NCBI RefSeq assembly: GCF_030657435.1 | Contig: NZ_JAUTWS010000009.1 | Location: 124,001-188,000 of the forward strand | Origin: Paracraurococcus lichenis | GTDB lineage: Bacteria; Pseudomonadota; Alphaproteobacteria; Acetobacterales; Acetobacteraceae | Direction: 5' to 3' | DNA: 64,000 bases | Part shown: one piece after another, positions 37,715 to 48,379 of the stretch | How positions within the stretch are numbered: position 1 is the first letter of the stretch | How the letters are laid out: each line of letters starts with the position of its first letter | The notes under the pieces: model-generated | The model's database searches: none | The model's input: only the letters and a program-made list of their open reading frames with translations | Told to the model about the DNA's origin: nothing | Translations under genes and position numbers: made by a program

Positions 37715-37718
<4 letters not shown>
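37263..37718 (-). CDS. Hypothetical two-helix membrane protein
   Basis: 151 residues, not recognised. Two adjacent membrane segments (about 40-75: [20 protein letters not shown] and [14 protein letters not shown]) separate short cytosolic ends; the C-terminal half is soluble with conserved-looking [20 protein letters not shown]. The GTG start overlaps the yejF stop and its stop overlaps the dehydrogenase start, so it is translated with both. Confidence 0.8.
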
Positions 37719-39339
<1,621 letters not shown>

Positions 39340-39343
<4 letters not shown>

Positions 39344-40377
39344 CGACCGCCCCCCGGCAGCTTGCGCGGGTCGAAGGCGTCGCGCACGGCCTCTCCCACG
39401 AAGATCAGCAGGGTCAGCACCCCGCCCAGCACGACGAAGCCGGTGAAGGCGAGCCAGGGGGCCTGCAGGTTGTTCTTGCCCTGCGACAGGAGTTCCCCGA
39501 GCGAGGGCGAGCCCGGCGGCAGGCCGAAGCCGAGGAAGTCGAGCGAGGCGAGCACCGTCACCGAGCCCGAGAGGATGAAGGGCAGGAAGGTCAGCGTCGC
39601 CACCATGGCATTCGGCAGGATGTGCCGCGCCATCAGCCTGGCATCGGAGACGCCGAGCGCCCGCGCGGCGCGGACATAGTCGAGGTTGCGGCCGCGCAGG
39701 AACTCGGCCCGGACCACGCCGGTCAGCCCCATCCAGGAGAAGAGCAGCAGGAAGATCAGCAGGGTCCAGAAGCCCGGCTCGATCACGCTGGCCAGGATGA
39801 TCAGCAGCAGGAGCTGCGGCAGGCCAGACCAGACCTCGATGAAGCGCTGGAAGAGCAGGTCCGTCAACCCGCCATAGAAGCCCTGCACCGCGCCGGCCGC
39901 GATGCCGATGACGGAGGAGATGATGGTGAGCGTGAAGCCGAAGAGGACGGAGATGCGGAAGCCGTAGATGACGCGCGCCAGCACGTCCCGCGCCTGGTCG
40001 TCGGTGCCGAGCCAGTTGCGTGCCGAGGGCGGCGAGGGCGCCGGCTGGTCGAGGCCCTTCACCACCGTGTTGTAGGCATAGGGAATGGCGGGCCAGAGGA
40101 TCCAGCCCTTCTGCGCGATCTCCTCGACCAGCGCGGGATCGTGCCAGTCGGCCTCGGTCGGCAGGCCGTCCTCCAGGATGTCGCTCTCGGCATAATCGAC
40201 CAGCACCGGCACGTACCAATGGCCGTTCACCTGCGCGACCAGCGGGCGGTCGTTGGCGATGAACTCGGCGAAGAGGGTGACGAGGAAGAGCGCCGCGAAG
40301 ATCCACAGCGACCAGTATCCGCGCCTGTTGGCACGGAAATTGGCGAGGCGGCGGCGGTTGAGGGGCGAGAGAGTCAT
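39340..40377 (-). CDS. yejE: Oligopeptide/microcin C-type ABC transporter permease
   Basis: 345 residues. The long periplasmic insert after helix 1 ([16 protein letters not shown] to [20 protein letters not shown]) is the YejE form of DppC-type permeases. The EAA loop is [24 protein letters not shown] near 222. Six helices in total. The ATG at 40377 gives the expected N-terminus ([21 protein letters not shown]); a 23-codon upstream extension would be encoded by repeat DNA. Confidence 0.92.
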
Positions 40378-40386
40378 GGCTTTGCA

Positions 40387-40566
40387 GGGAGGGCTCTGCC
40401 CTCCCCGCACCCCTCCCGCCAAGGGCTTAAGGCCCTTGGATCCCATGAGTCATCGCCGCAGGAGGGACCCCCAGCGGGGGTCCCTCCTGCGGCGATAAAC
40501 CCACGCCGGGGTCCGGGGGGTCGCTTGACCCCCCGGCGGGGGATGCAAGGGGGCGGAGCCCCCTGC
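40387..40566. repeat. Cluster of five palindromic hairpins between yejB and yejE
   Basis: The 208-bp spacer holds hairpins at 40387-40405 (8-bp stem), 40421-40437 (6 bp), 40452-40496 (perfect 21-bp stem, 3-nt loop), 40513-40536 (perfect 10 bp, GCTT loop) and 40545-40566 (GGGGGC/GCCCCC). No reading frame here is credible. The last hairpin core matches one in the potH 3' end. Confidence 0.8.
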
Positions 40567-40585
40567 AAGGCCACGCGACACGCCC

Positions 40586-41689
40586 TCACCGCCGCGCCTC
40601 GAAGTCGATGCGCGGGTCGACCAGCGTGTAGGTGAAGTCGCCCACGATCTGCATGACCAGGCCGAGCAGGGTGAAGATGTAGAGCGTGCCGAACATCAGC
40701 GTGTAGTCGCGCCGCATCGCCGCTTCGAAGCCCAGCAGGCCGAGGCCGTCGAGGGAGAAGATGATCTCCACCAGCAGCGCCCCGGTGAAGAGGATGCCGA
40801 TGAAGGCCGCGGGGAAGCCGGCGATGATCAGCAGCATGGCGTTGCGGAAGACATGGCCATAGAGCACGCGCGTCTCCCCGGCGCCCTTGGCGCGCGCGGT
40901 CACCGTGTACTGCTTGTGGATCTCCTCAAGGAAGGAGTTCTTGGTCAGCATGGTCAGCCCGGCGAAGCCGCCGATGACGAGGGCGAGCGTCGGCAGCACC
41001 ATGTGCCAGGCATAGTCCACCGCGCGCGCGAGGAAGGACGCGCCCTCCATGCCGGGGGAGAGCAGGCCGCGCAGCGGAAACCACTGCAGGTAGCTGCCGC
41101 CGGCGAAGAGCACGACGAGGAGGATGGCGAAGAGGAAGCCGGGGATGGCGTAGCCCACCAGCACCACGGCGGAGGTCCAGAGGTCGAAGCGCGAGCCGTC
41201 GCGCACCGCCTTCCGGATGCCGAGCGGGATGGAGACGAGGTAGATGATCAGCGTGGACCAGAGGCCGAGGGAGATGGAGACCGGCATCTTCTCCAGGATC
41301 AGTCCCGCCACCGGGCGGTCGCGGAACAGGCTGCGGCCGAGGTCAAAGCGGGCATAGCCCCAGAGCATGTCGCCGAGCCTGACGTACCACGGCTTGTCGA
41401 AGCCGAAGGCCTTCTCGATCTCGGCGACGATGGTGGGGTCGAGGCCGCGCGCGCCGCGGTACTTGCTGGCCTCGCTGCCGCCGGTCTCGGGGCGCTGCGC
41501 GGCGCGCGTCTCGCCCTGGGATTCGCCCGAGATCCGGCCGAGCGTGCTGCCGGCATTGCCCTTCAGCTCGGCCAGCATCTGCTCCACCGGGCCGCCCGGG
41601 GCGAATTGCGTGACGGCGAAGTTGATCAGGATGATGCCGAGCAGCGTCGGCACCACCAGCGCCAGGCGGCGGAGGAGATAGGCGCCCAT
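40586..41689 (-). CDS. yejB: Oligopeptide/microcin C-type ABC transporter permease
   Basis: 367 residues. The N-terminus [26 protein letters not shown] is followed by a long periplasmic insert rich in charged residues (about 40-100), as in YejB. The EAA loop is [24 protein letters not shown] near 260. It forms the transmembrane channel with YejE. It lies 3 bp downstream of yejA; the only large gap in the operon is between yejB and yejE. Confidence 0.92.
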   Translation of the reverse strand: MGAYLLRRLALVVPTLLGIILINFAVTQFAPGGPVEQMLAELKGNAGSTLGRISGESQGETRAAQRPETGGSEASKYRGARGLDPTIVAEIEKAFGFDKPWYVRLGDMLWGYARFDLGRSLFRDRPVAGLILEKMPVSISLGLWSTLIIYLVSIPLGIRKAVRDGSRFDLWTSAVVLVGYAIPGFLFAILLVVLFAGGSYLQWFPLRGLLSPGMEGASFLARAVDYAWHMVLPTLALVIGGFAGLTMLTKNSFLEEIHKQYTVTARAKGAGETRVLYGHVFRNAMLLIIAGFPAAFIGILFTGALLVEIIFSLDGLGLLGFEAAMRRDYTLMFGTLYIFTLLGLVMQIVGDFTYTLVDPRIDFEARR

Positions 41690-41692
41690 GGC

Positions 41693-43567
41693 CTATTTCG
41701 ATTGCTGCGCTTCGCGCTTGCCCTGTTCCACCGTGCCGACGCGGTCCGGCACCACCCACCAGCTGTCAATGGCGAGCGCGTATTTCGGGTTGCGCGGGGG
41801 ACGGCCGAGCTTGTCCCAATAGGCCACGCGGAAGACGCTGCTGTGCCAGTTCGGGATGATGTAGTCGTTCCACAGCAGCACGCGGTCGAGCGCGCGGGTG
41901 CGCGCCACCAGCTCCTCACGGTCCGGCGCGGCGATCAGCGCCTCGATCAGCTCGTCCACCACGGGGTTGCAGATGCCGGCGTGGTTCTCGCTGCCCGGCT
42001 TGTCGACGGCGGCGCAGCCGAAGAAGTCGCGCTGCTCGTTGCCCGGGGAGAGCGACTGGCCGATGACGTCCATGGTCACGTCGTAGTCGAAATTGTCCAT
42101 CCGCACCTCGTATTGGGCGGGATCGATGGTGCGGACCCGCGGCTCCATGCCGAGGCGTTGCAGGACCTGGATATAGGGCAGGGCGATGCGCTCGTAGCTC
42201 GGCCCGTTCAGCAGGATCTCGAAGGCGAAGCCCTCGCCCCTGGCATTGACCAGCCGGCGGTCCTTCACCGTCCAGCCGGCCTGCCGCAGCAAGTCGAGGG
42301 CGCGGCGGAGACCCTCGCGGTTGTTGCCGCTGCCGTCGGTGACGGGTAGCCGGTAGGGCTCGGTGAAGAGCGCGTCCGGCACCTTGCCGCGATAGGCCTC
42401 CAGGATCTCCCGCTCGCGCCCCTGCGGCACGCCGCTCGAGGCCAGCTCGGAATTGGCGAAGTAGGAGGTGGTCCGCTTGTAGCTGCCGTAGAACAGGTTG
42501 GCGTTCATCCACTCGAAGTCGAAGACCTCGATGAGCGCGCGGCGCACGCGGGCATCCTGGAAGAGCGGCCGGCGCAGGTTCATGATGAAGCCCTGCATGC
42601 CGGCCGGCACCTCGTTCGGGATCTCCTCCCGCTTCACCAGGCCGCGGCGGATCGCCGGGAAGTCGTAGGCCGTGGCCCAGTCCTTCGCCACGTTCTCGGT
42701 GCGGATGTCGATCTGCCCGGCCTTGAAGGCCTCCAGCGACACCGTGCTGTCGCGGAAATACTCGAAGCGGGTGACGTCGACATTCGCCGTGCCCTTCATG
42801 GTCGGCAGGTCGCGGCCCCAATAGTCTTCCACCCGGCGGAAGACCAGGCTGCGCCCGGCCTCGAAGCGCTCGAGCCGGTAGGGGCCGGATCCCAGCGGGA
42901 TGTCGAGCAGCGGCCGGCCGAATTCCCGCCCCTCCCACCAGTGCTTCGGCAGCACGGGCACCTGGCCGAGGATCAGCGGCAGCTCGCGGTTGCGGTTGTC
43001 CTTGAAGCGGAAGACGACGCGGCGCGGCCCCTCGGCCACCGCCTCGGTCACGTCGGCCCAGTAGGAGCGGTAGTTGGGCCGCCCCTCCCGCCGCAGCGTG
43101 TCGAAGGTCCAGACCACGTCGGCGGCGGTGACCGGCTTGCCGTCGTGCCAGCGCGCCTCGGGCCGCAGCAGGAAGGCGACCCAGGACTGGTCCTCCGGCA
43201 GCTCGATCTGCCCGGCCAGGTGGCAGTAGGAGGTGCTCGCCTCGTCGTAGCTGTCGCGCAGCAGCGTCTCGAACAGCCCGCTGATGCCGACGGCCGGCGT
43301 GCCGCGGAGGATGAAGGGGTTGAAGCTGTCGAAGCTGCCAAGCGCGTAGCGCACGATCTCGCCGCCCTTGGGGGCGTTCGGGTTCACCCAGGGCCAATGG
43401 GTGAAATCCGCCGGCAGCGACGGCTCGCCCAGCAGGGAGAGCGCATGGGTGCGGATGATGCCGTCCGGGCCGGGCTTGCCGGCGGGCGTCACGGCGGCGG
43501 CGTGGCGCGCCGGGAGGCCGAGGAAGGGCAGGGCGAGGCCACTGGCCAGGAGGTCGCGGCGGTGCAT
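41693..43567 (-). CDS. yejA: Oligopeptide/microcin C-type ABC transporter substrate-binding protein
   Basis: 624 residues. A Tat-like or Sec signal (MHRRDLLASGLALPFLGLPARHAAA) precedes a family 5 extracellular solute-binding domain: ALSLLGEPSLPADFTHWPWVNPNAPKGG near 42, WHDGKPVTAADVVWTFDTLR near 135. The large size and these motifs fit YejA. It is the first gene of yejABEF and captures peptides in the periplasm. Confidence 0.92.
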   Translation of the reverse strand: MHRRDLLASGLALPFLGLPARHAAAVTPAGKPGPDGIIRTHALSLLGEPSLPADFTHWPWVNPNAPKGGEIVRYALGSFDSFNPFILRGTPAVGISGLFETLLRDSYDEASTSYCHLAGQIELPEDQSWVAFLLRPEARWHDGKPVTAADVVWTFDTLRREGRPNYRSYWADVTEAVAEGPRRVVFRFKDNRNRELPLILGQVPVLPKHWWEGREFGRPLLDIPLGSGPYRLERFEAGRSLVFRRVEDYWGRDLPTMKGTANVDVTRFEYFRDSTVSLEAFKAGQIDIRTENVAKDWATAYDFPAIRRGLVKREEIPNEVPAGMQGFIMNLRRPLFQDARVRRALIEVFDFEWMNANLFYGSYKRTTSYFANSELASSGVPQGREREILEAYRGKVPDALFTEPYRLPVTDGSGNNREGLRRALDLLRQAGWTVKDRRLVNARGEGFAFEILLNGPSYERIALPYIQVLQRLGMEPRVRTIDPAQYEVRMDNFDYDVTMDVIGQSLSPGNEQRDFFGCAAVDKPGSENHAGICNPVVDELIEALIAAPDREELVARTRALDRVLLWNDYIIPNWHSSVFRVAYWDKLGRPPRNPKYALAIDSWWVVPDRVGTVEQGKREAQQSK

Positions 43568-43609
43568 GGCGGGAGGATGGGGGTTCGGCCCCGCCGCGGC
43601 AACCTTCCG

Positions 43610-44383
43610 CTAGTTGCGGAGGAGGTCCACCGCCTCGGCCAGCAGCGCCGGGTCGCCCACCGCCAGCACCCGCCCGTCGCTCTCGAGCGTCAGCGTCTCG
43701 CCCTCCCAGCCCGTCACCCGGCCGCCGGCGCCTTCCAGCACCGGCACCAGCGCCGCCCAGTCCCAGGGCTTCATGGTGCATTCCGCCACCACATCCACGA
43801 GGCCGAGCGCCAGCAGGCCGTAGCCGTAGCAGTCGCCGCCCCAGGTGACGCGGCGGGCGGCGGCGCGCAGCCGCTCGAAGCCCGGGCGGTCCTTCGGCTC
43901 GAACATGTCGGGGCTGGTGCAGGAGAGCTCCGCCTCCGCCAGCCGGGCGCAGGGCCGGCAGCCCGGCGCGCCGCCGAGCGGCGAGCGGAAGCGCGTCCGC
44001 TCCCCCGCCAGGCCGATCCAGCGCTCCCCGATCCCCGGCTGGTCGATCACGCCCAGCACCGGCCGGCCGCGGTGCAGCAGGCCGATCAGCGTGCCGAAGA
44101 GCGGGCGCCCCGTGACGAAGGCGCGGGTGCCGTCGATCGGGTCCAGCACCCAGAGGTATTCGGCCTCCTGCCGCTCCGGCCCGAATTCCTCGCCCCAGAT
44201 GCCGTGGTCCGGGAAGCGCCGCCGCAGCAGGTCGCGCATGGCGAGTTCCGCCTTGCGGTCGGCCTCGGTGACGGGGCTGGCATCGCCCTTGGCCTCCACC
44301 AGCAGCGCGCTGCGGAAGAGCGGCCGGATCACCTGTCCCGCGGCCTCGGCCGCCGCCTCGGCCGCCTCGACGAAGTCCTGCAT
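43610..44383 (-). CDS. hisN: Inositol monophosphatase family protein, probably histidinol-phosphatase
   Basis: 257 residues. Metal site: GDASPVTEADRKAE near 33-46, WGEEFG near 63, WVLDPIDGTRAFVTGRP near 77-94, and KPWDWAALVPVLEGAGG near 208. The RAFVTGRPLFGTLIGL sequence fits the HisN/histidinol-phosphatase branch better than SuhB or CysQ. It would convert histidinol phosphate to histidinol. It diverges from pheA, another amino-acid biosynthesis gene. Confidence 0.85.
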   Translation of the reverse strand: MQDFVEAAEAAAEAAGQVIRPLFRSALLVEAKGDASPVTEADRKAELAMRDLLRRRFPDHGIWGEEFGPERQEAEYLWVLDPIDGTRAFVTGRPLFGTLIGLLHRGRPVLGVIDQPGIGERWIGLAGERTRFRSPLGGAPGCRPCARLAEAELSCTSPDMFEPKDRPGFERLRAAARRVTWGGDCYGYGLLALGLVDVVAECTMKPWDWAALVPVLEGAGGRVTGWEGETLTLESDGRVLAVGDPALLAEAVDLLRN

Positions 44384-44443
44384 TGCCCGTCCCCGTTTGC
44401 GCCGCCCCGTGAGCGCGATTAGAAGCCGCGGCGTTTCCTGTCC

Positions 44444-45304
44444 ATGGCGGGCCGCATGACCGAAGTGATCGCCTTCCAGGGCCTGCCCGGGGCCTATTCC
44501 GACCTCGCCTGCCGCGCCGCCTATCCCGGCTGGCGGACGCTGCCCTGCCCGAGCTTCGAGGCGGCGATGGACGCGGTCCGCGGCGGCCAGGCGCGGCTGG
44601 CCATGCTGCCCTGCGAGAACTCGCTGGCCGGCCGGGTGCCCGACATCCATCGCCTGCTGCCGGAGAGCGGCCTCTCCGTCGTCGGCGAGCATTTCGAGCG
44701 GGTCGAGCACTGCCTGCTGGCGCCGAAGGGTGCGACCCTGGCGACGTTGCGGCGCGCCCACAGCCACCCGGTCGCGCTCGGCCAGGTGCGGAACATCCTG
44801 AAGGAGCTGAAGCTCGAGCCGGTGATCGAGGCCGACACCGCCGGCGCCGCGCACCTGATCGCCGAGCGGGGCGGGGTGGAGGACGCGGCGATCGCCAGCG
44901 CGCTGGCCGCCGAGACCTATGGGCTCGAGATCCTGCGGCGGAACGTCGAGGACGCGGCGCACAACACCACGCGCTTCTATGTCTGCGCCACCGACCCCGC
45001 CTGGCCGCCGGCGGCGACGCCCGACTGCGTCACCACCTTCGTCTTCCGCGTCCGCAACCTGCCGGCGGCGCTCTACAAGGCGCTCGGCGGCTTCGCCACC
45101 AATGGCGTGAACATGACCAAGCTCGAGAGCTACATGCTCGACGGCGAGTTCACCGCGACGCAGTTCCTGGCCGATGTGGACGGCCATCCGCACCAGCCGC
45201 CGGTGCAGCGGGCCCTGGAGGAACTCTCCTACTTCTCGCGCGAGTTGAAGGTGCTGGGCACCTACCGGGCGCACCGCTACCGGCTGGAGCACCAGGGACG
45301 GTAA
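44444..45304 (+). CDS. pheA: Prephenate dehydratase
   Basis: 286 residues, monofunctional. The catalytic domain has AFQGLPGAYSDLACR, LPCENSLAGRVPDIHRLL and the essential NTTRF near 180. A C-terminal ACT domain (LPAALYKALGGFATNGVNMTKLESY) provides phenylalanine feedback control. It converts prephenate to phenylpyruvate. The start may be the ATG at 44456 (four codons in). No chorismate mutase domain is present. Confidence 0.95.
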   Translation: MAGRMTEVIAFQGLPGAYSDLACRAAYPGWRTLPCPSFEAAMDAVRGGQARLAMLPCENSLAGRVPDIHRLLPESGLSVVGEHFERVEHCLLAPKGATLATLRRAHSHPVALGQVRNILKELKLEPVIEADTAGAAHLIAERGGVEDAAIASALAAETYGLEILRRNVEDAAHNTTRFYVCATDPAWPPAATPDCVTTFVFRVRNLPAALYKALGGFATNGVNMTKLESYMLDGEFTATQFLADVDGHPHQPPVQRALEELSYFSRELKVLGTYRAHRYRLEHQGR

Positions 45305-45377
45305 CGGCACCCGCGGCGGCCCCGCGCGTTGCGGCCGGCGAGCCCCGCGGGGACGGGGCGAGCGGGAGAGGGGTTTG

Positions 45378-45998
45378 GTGCAGCCGCCGCAGTTCGCCCG
45401 CCCGGGCTGGTTCGCCTGGGTCTGCCACGCCGCCATGCTCGCCGTGGCCGCCTGGTTCTGGAACCTGGAGAAGCACCGCGCCGCGACGGGCACCCTGCTC
45501 GCCCTCCTCGGCTGCCTCGCCCTGGTGTTGACGCCGCGGGAGCGCATGCCGCGCCTGCCCTGGCGCATCCGCGCCCTGCCGCGCCCGCTGGATGCGGTGC
45601 CGGCCCTCGCCTCCCTGCTGTCGAGCCCGGGCTACGGGCTGAACTGGTTCTACGGCGCCAATCCCTATGACGAGGTGGTGCACCTGCTGAGCGGCGTGCT
45701 CGCCGGCGCGGTCGTCGCCGCGCTGCTGCTGGCCGATGGCGCGCTCCGCTCCGCGCGGCGGCTGGCGCTGCTGGCCGCCGGCTTCGGCTTCGTGCTGGGC
45801 GCGGGCTGGGAGGTCTTCGAATGGGCCACCGGCCTGATCGGCGACTGGACCGATACCTGGACCGATGTCGCGCTGACCATGGCGGGCACGGTGCTCGGCG
45901 CGCTCGGCTGGCGCTGGGCCACCGCCCGCGGGATGCGCGAGGCCGGCGCGGGCTGGGCGCCGCCCGTGCCGCCGCTCGGGCCGGCCGCCGGCACCTGA
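45378..45998 (+). CDS. YjdF-like (DUF2238-type) integral membrane protein
   Basis: 206 residues with about five membrane segments. Conserved polar residues sit in YDEVVHLLSGVLAG, GAGWEVFEWATG and GDWTDTWTDVALTMAGTVLGALG, matching the D-H, E-E and D-T-D pattern of the YjdF/DUF2238 family. Function unknown. GTG at 45378 is chosen (GGGAGAGGGG upstream); a TTG one codon earlier is possible. The stop overlaps the next ATG (TGATG), so the two genes are coupled. Confidence 0.8.
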   Translation: MQPPQFARPGWFAWVCHAAMLAVAAWFWNLEKHRAATGTLLALLGCLALVLTPRERMPRLPWRIRALPRPLDAVPALASLLSSPGYGLNWFYGANPYDEVVHLLSGVLAGAVVAALLLADGALRSARRLALLAAGFGFVLGAGWEVFEWATGLIGDWTDTWTDVALTMAGTVLGALGWRWATARGMREAGAGWAPPVPPLGPAAGT

Positions 45999-46705
45999 TG
46001 CGGGTCGCCACCTACAACGCGCATCGCGGCCGCGGGCCGGCGGGGCGGTTCCGGCCGGACCGCATCCTGTCCGTCGTCGCCGAGATCCGGCCCGACCTGA
46101 TCGCCCTGCAGGAGGCGCAGCACTACCTCGCGCGCGGCCGGCCGATGCTGGACGCCGCGGCGATCGCGGCGCTCGGCCTGCGGGCGCTGCCGCCGGTCGA
46201 GGCGCCGGCGCATCAGGGCTGGCGCGGCAATGTCCTGCTGGCGCGGCAGGAGGCGCGCGTGCTGGAGGGGCCGCACGGCCTGCGCCTGGGCGGGATGGAG
46301 CCGCGCGGCGCCATCCTCGCGGTGCTGGACCTGGGGCAGGGGCCGCTGCGTGTCATCGGCACGCATCTCAGCCTCGGCCAGGCGACCCGGCGGCAGCAGG
46401 CGCATGCCCTGCTCGATGCCATGGAGGCCGGCCTGGGCCGCGGCCTGCCGACGCTGCTGCTGGGCGACCTGAACGAGTGGCGCGCGGGCGCCGGCGCGCT
46501 GGAGGTGCTGGCGCCGGTCTTCGGCCCGCCGCCGCGGGCGCCGAGCTTCCCGGCCTTCCGCCCGCTCGGCTCGCTGGACCGGATCCTCGGCTGGCCGCGC
46601 GGGCTGGTGGCGGGGCTGGCGGCGCACGACACGCCGCTGGCCCGCCGCGCCTCGGACCACCTGCCGGTAGTGGCGCGGCTGGAGATGCGGCGGCCGGCCG
46701 GCTGA
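45998..46705 (+). CDS. Endonuclease/exonuclease/phosphatase family protein
   Basis: 235 residues. Family motifs: VATYNAHRG at the N-terminus, DLIALQEAQ (metal glutamate) near 33, IGTHLSLG near 117, LLLGDLNEW near 150, and the terminal RASDHLPVVARLE catalytic Asp-His. Many members hydrolyse phospholipids or phosphate esters and not DNA. Coupling to the preceding membrane protein hints at an envelope role (inference). Confidence 0.88.
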   Translation: MRVATYNAHRGRGPAGRFRPDRILSVVAEIRPDLIALQEAQHYLARGRPMLDAAAIAALGLRALPPVEAPAHQGWRGNVLLARQEARVLEGPHGLRLGGMEPRGAILAVLDLGQGPLRVIGTHLSLGQATRRQQAHALLDAMEAGLGRGLPTLLLGDLNEWRAGAGALEVLAPVFGPPPRAPSFPAFRPLGSLDRILGWPRGLVAGLAAHDTPLARRASDHLPVVARLEMRRPAG

Positions 46706-46884
46706 GCGGCGGCCGGGCCCGGGCCCGGGCGGAGGACCCTGTCCGGTCTGCGAAGGCGCCGGCATCGGCTGCGGACGCGATGCCGAGGGGCGTCCGGCGT
46801 GATGCGAGGTCCGGCTCCGGATGGGCTGTGCCGGCGCCGGGGGGAAGGACATGGCGGACCTTCCGCCGGGTGCCGCGGGCCTGG

Positions 46885-47625
46885 TCACGGCCTGGCCGGC
46901 GCGGTCCCCGGCTGGTCCGGCGCCGGCGGCGCGCCGCCCACCCCCGGCGGCCCTTCGCCGGGTCTCGGCTGCGGGGGCGCGGGGGCCGGTGCCGATGCGC
47001 CGCGCGCGGCGCCGGAGGCCTGCTGCGACGCCGCCGGCGCAGCGCCCCCCGGAGTCGCGGGGGTCTGCGCGAAGTAGAAGCCGACGATGGTGCCGAGCAC
47101 GCCGATCAGCACCGTCAGCACGTCCTTTCCCTGGCGGAAGCGCTCCGCCATGTCCTCCTTCGACCCCGTGCCGAGGAGGCTGTTGACGACGACGATGACG
47201 GCGATGCCGACCGTGGCGATGGCGACGAGGAAGGTGATGACCCCGCGGGACACCGCCGGGTTGCTGAGATCGGTCAGCAGGCTGGTGTTGAAGTTGAGGT
47301 AGACGAAGAGGAAGAGCAGCACGCAGAGGCCGCCGAGCCAGCTCCGGACATCGAAGATGTAGTCCATCAGGGACCGGCCCCGGGCCGATGCGAGGGGGTT
47401 TTCGGTGCGCGGGCTCGCCTCGTAGAGCGGCCAGGCATTGCGCAGCGCCTGCAGGGCGGCGGGGAGATCGGCCTGCGGCGTCGCCGCCCCGAGCATGGCC
47501 TCGTAGTCCGCCTGCTCGCCGCTGAGCATGGGCCAGGTCGGACCCAGCCGGTCGGCCGCCGCATAGAGCAGCCGCGTGTCGTCGTTGGCGTTCCGGTGCT
47601 TCCAGAGCCAGAGGCCGAAACACAT
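46885..47625 (-). CDS. Hypothetical membrane protein with proline-rich C-terminal tail
   Basis: 246 residues, not recognised. A soluble N-terminal part (about 1-85) is followed by three membrane segments (SWLGGLCVLLFLFVYLNF, GVITFLVAIATVGIAVIVVV, VLTVLIGVLGTIVGFYFA). The last 55 residues are Ala/Pro/Gly-rich and probably disordered. The cytosolic loop KEDMAERFRQGKDV lies between helices 2 and 3. It is monocistronic. Confidence 0.75.
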   Translation of the reverse strand: MCFGLWLWKHRNANDDTRLLYAAADRLGPTWPMLSGEQADYEAMLGAATPQADLPAALQALRNAWPLYEASPRTENPLASARGRSLMDYIFDVRSWLGGLCVLLFLFVYLNFNTSLLTDLSNPAVSRGVITFLVAIATVGIAVIVVVNSLLGTGSKEDMAERFRQGKDVLTVLIGVLGTIVGFYFAQTPATPGGAAPAASQQASGAARGASAPAPAPPQPRPGEGPPGVGGAPPAPDQPGTAPARP

Positions 47626-47768
47626 GGCGGCGCTCCCCCGATGGGCCGGCGGAGCCTAGGCGAACCCACCGGGGTGCGCGCCACAGGAAAGTTTCGGACG
47701 GGCTTCCGTCGCCAGGGTCCGGGCCGCCCGGCCGGTGCCCGGGCGAAGATCCGCCGGGGCCGGTCCCG

Positions 47769-48182
47769 TCAGGCCTCGACCGCGTGCGCCTTCAGGTCCT
47801 CGAGGCTGCAGACCTCGAGCGCGGCGATATGCGTCGCCTCCAGCAGCACGCGCGGCGCCATGCCGGCCGACCGCGCCTCCTCCCAGCGCGCCGCGCAGAG
47901 GCACCAGCGGTCGCCCGGCCTGAGGCCGGCGAAGCCGAATTCCGGCCGCGGGGTGGAGAGGTCGTTGCCGCGCGATTTGGAGAAGCGGAGGAAGTCGGCG
48001 GTCATCTCGGCGCAGACCACGTGCAGGCCGAGATCCTCCGGCCCCGTGTTGCAGCAGCCGTCGCGGAAGAAGCCGGTCAGCGGCGCGACGGAGCAGGGGA
48101 GGAGCGGGCCGCCCAGGACATTGGTCGCCGGCGGCTGCCCGCCCCCGCCGCGCCGTCCCGGGCCCAGGCCGCCATCGGGCAT
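47769..48182 (-). CDS. DUF2237 family protein
   Basis: 137 residues. Nearly the whole family signature is present: NVLGGPLLPCS, TGFFRDGCCNTGPEDLGLH, FLRFSKSRGNDLSTP, FGFAGLRPGDRWCLCAARW and VLLEATHIAALEVCSLEDLKAHA. The conserved cysteines suggest metal or redox function, but the family is uncharacterised. The ATG at 48182 follows the stop of a 51-codon upstream frame after one base, suggesting coupling. Confidence 0.9.
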   Translation of the reverse strand: MPDGGLGPGRRGGGGQPPATNVLGGPLLPCSVAPLTGFFRDGCCNTGPEDLGLHVVCAEMTADFLRFSKSRGNDLSTPRPEFGFAGLRPGDRWCLCAARWEEARSAGMAPRVLLEATHIAALEVCSLEDLKAHAVEA

Positions 48183-48183
48183 C

Positions 48184-48339
48184 TCAGGCCTCGACCAGGC
48201 TGGGGCGGCGCCCGATCGGTCCGGCATCGCCGCCCGGCCGGTCCGCCCGCCGGGACGGGCCGGCATGCCGGCCCTCCGCGATGTCGGCGCGGATGGCCAG
48301 GAGCATGGTGGGAATCAGGTCGCGCGGCACGTCGCTCAT
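48184..48339 (-). CDS. Possible small protein upstream of the DUF2237 gene
   Basis: 51 residues (MSDVPRDLIPTMLLAIRADI at the start, Arg/Gly/Pro-rich end). Its stop lies one base before the DUF2237 start, but no Shine-Dalgarno precedes it and the composition of the second half is weak. It may only be a leader. Low confidence. Confidence 0.3.
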   Translation of the reverse strand: MSDVPRDLIPTMLLAIRADIAEGRHAGPSRRADRPGGDAGPIGRRPSLVEA

Positions 48340-48379
48340 GCCGGGAGGATAGGCGGCCGCCGGGGCGGCCGCCACACCC

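Noticed and set aside
40452-40496. CRISPR or insertion-sequence end
   Set aside because: A single palindrome without spacers, transposase or target duplication; better described as a REP-like hairpin.
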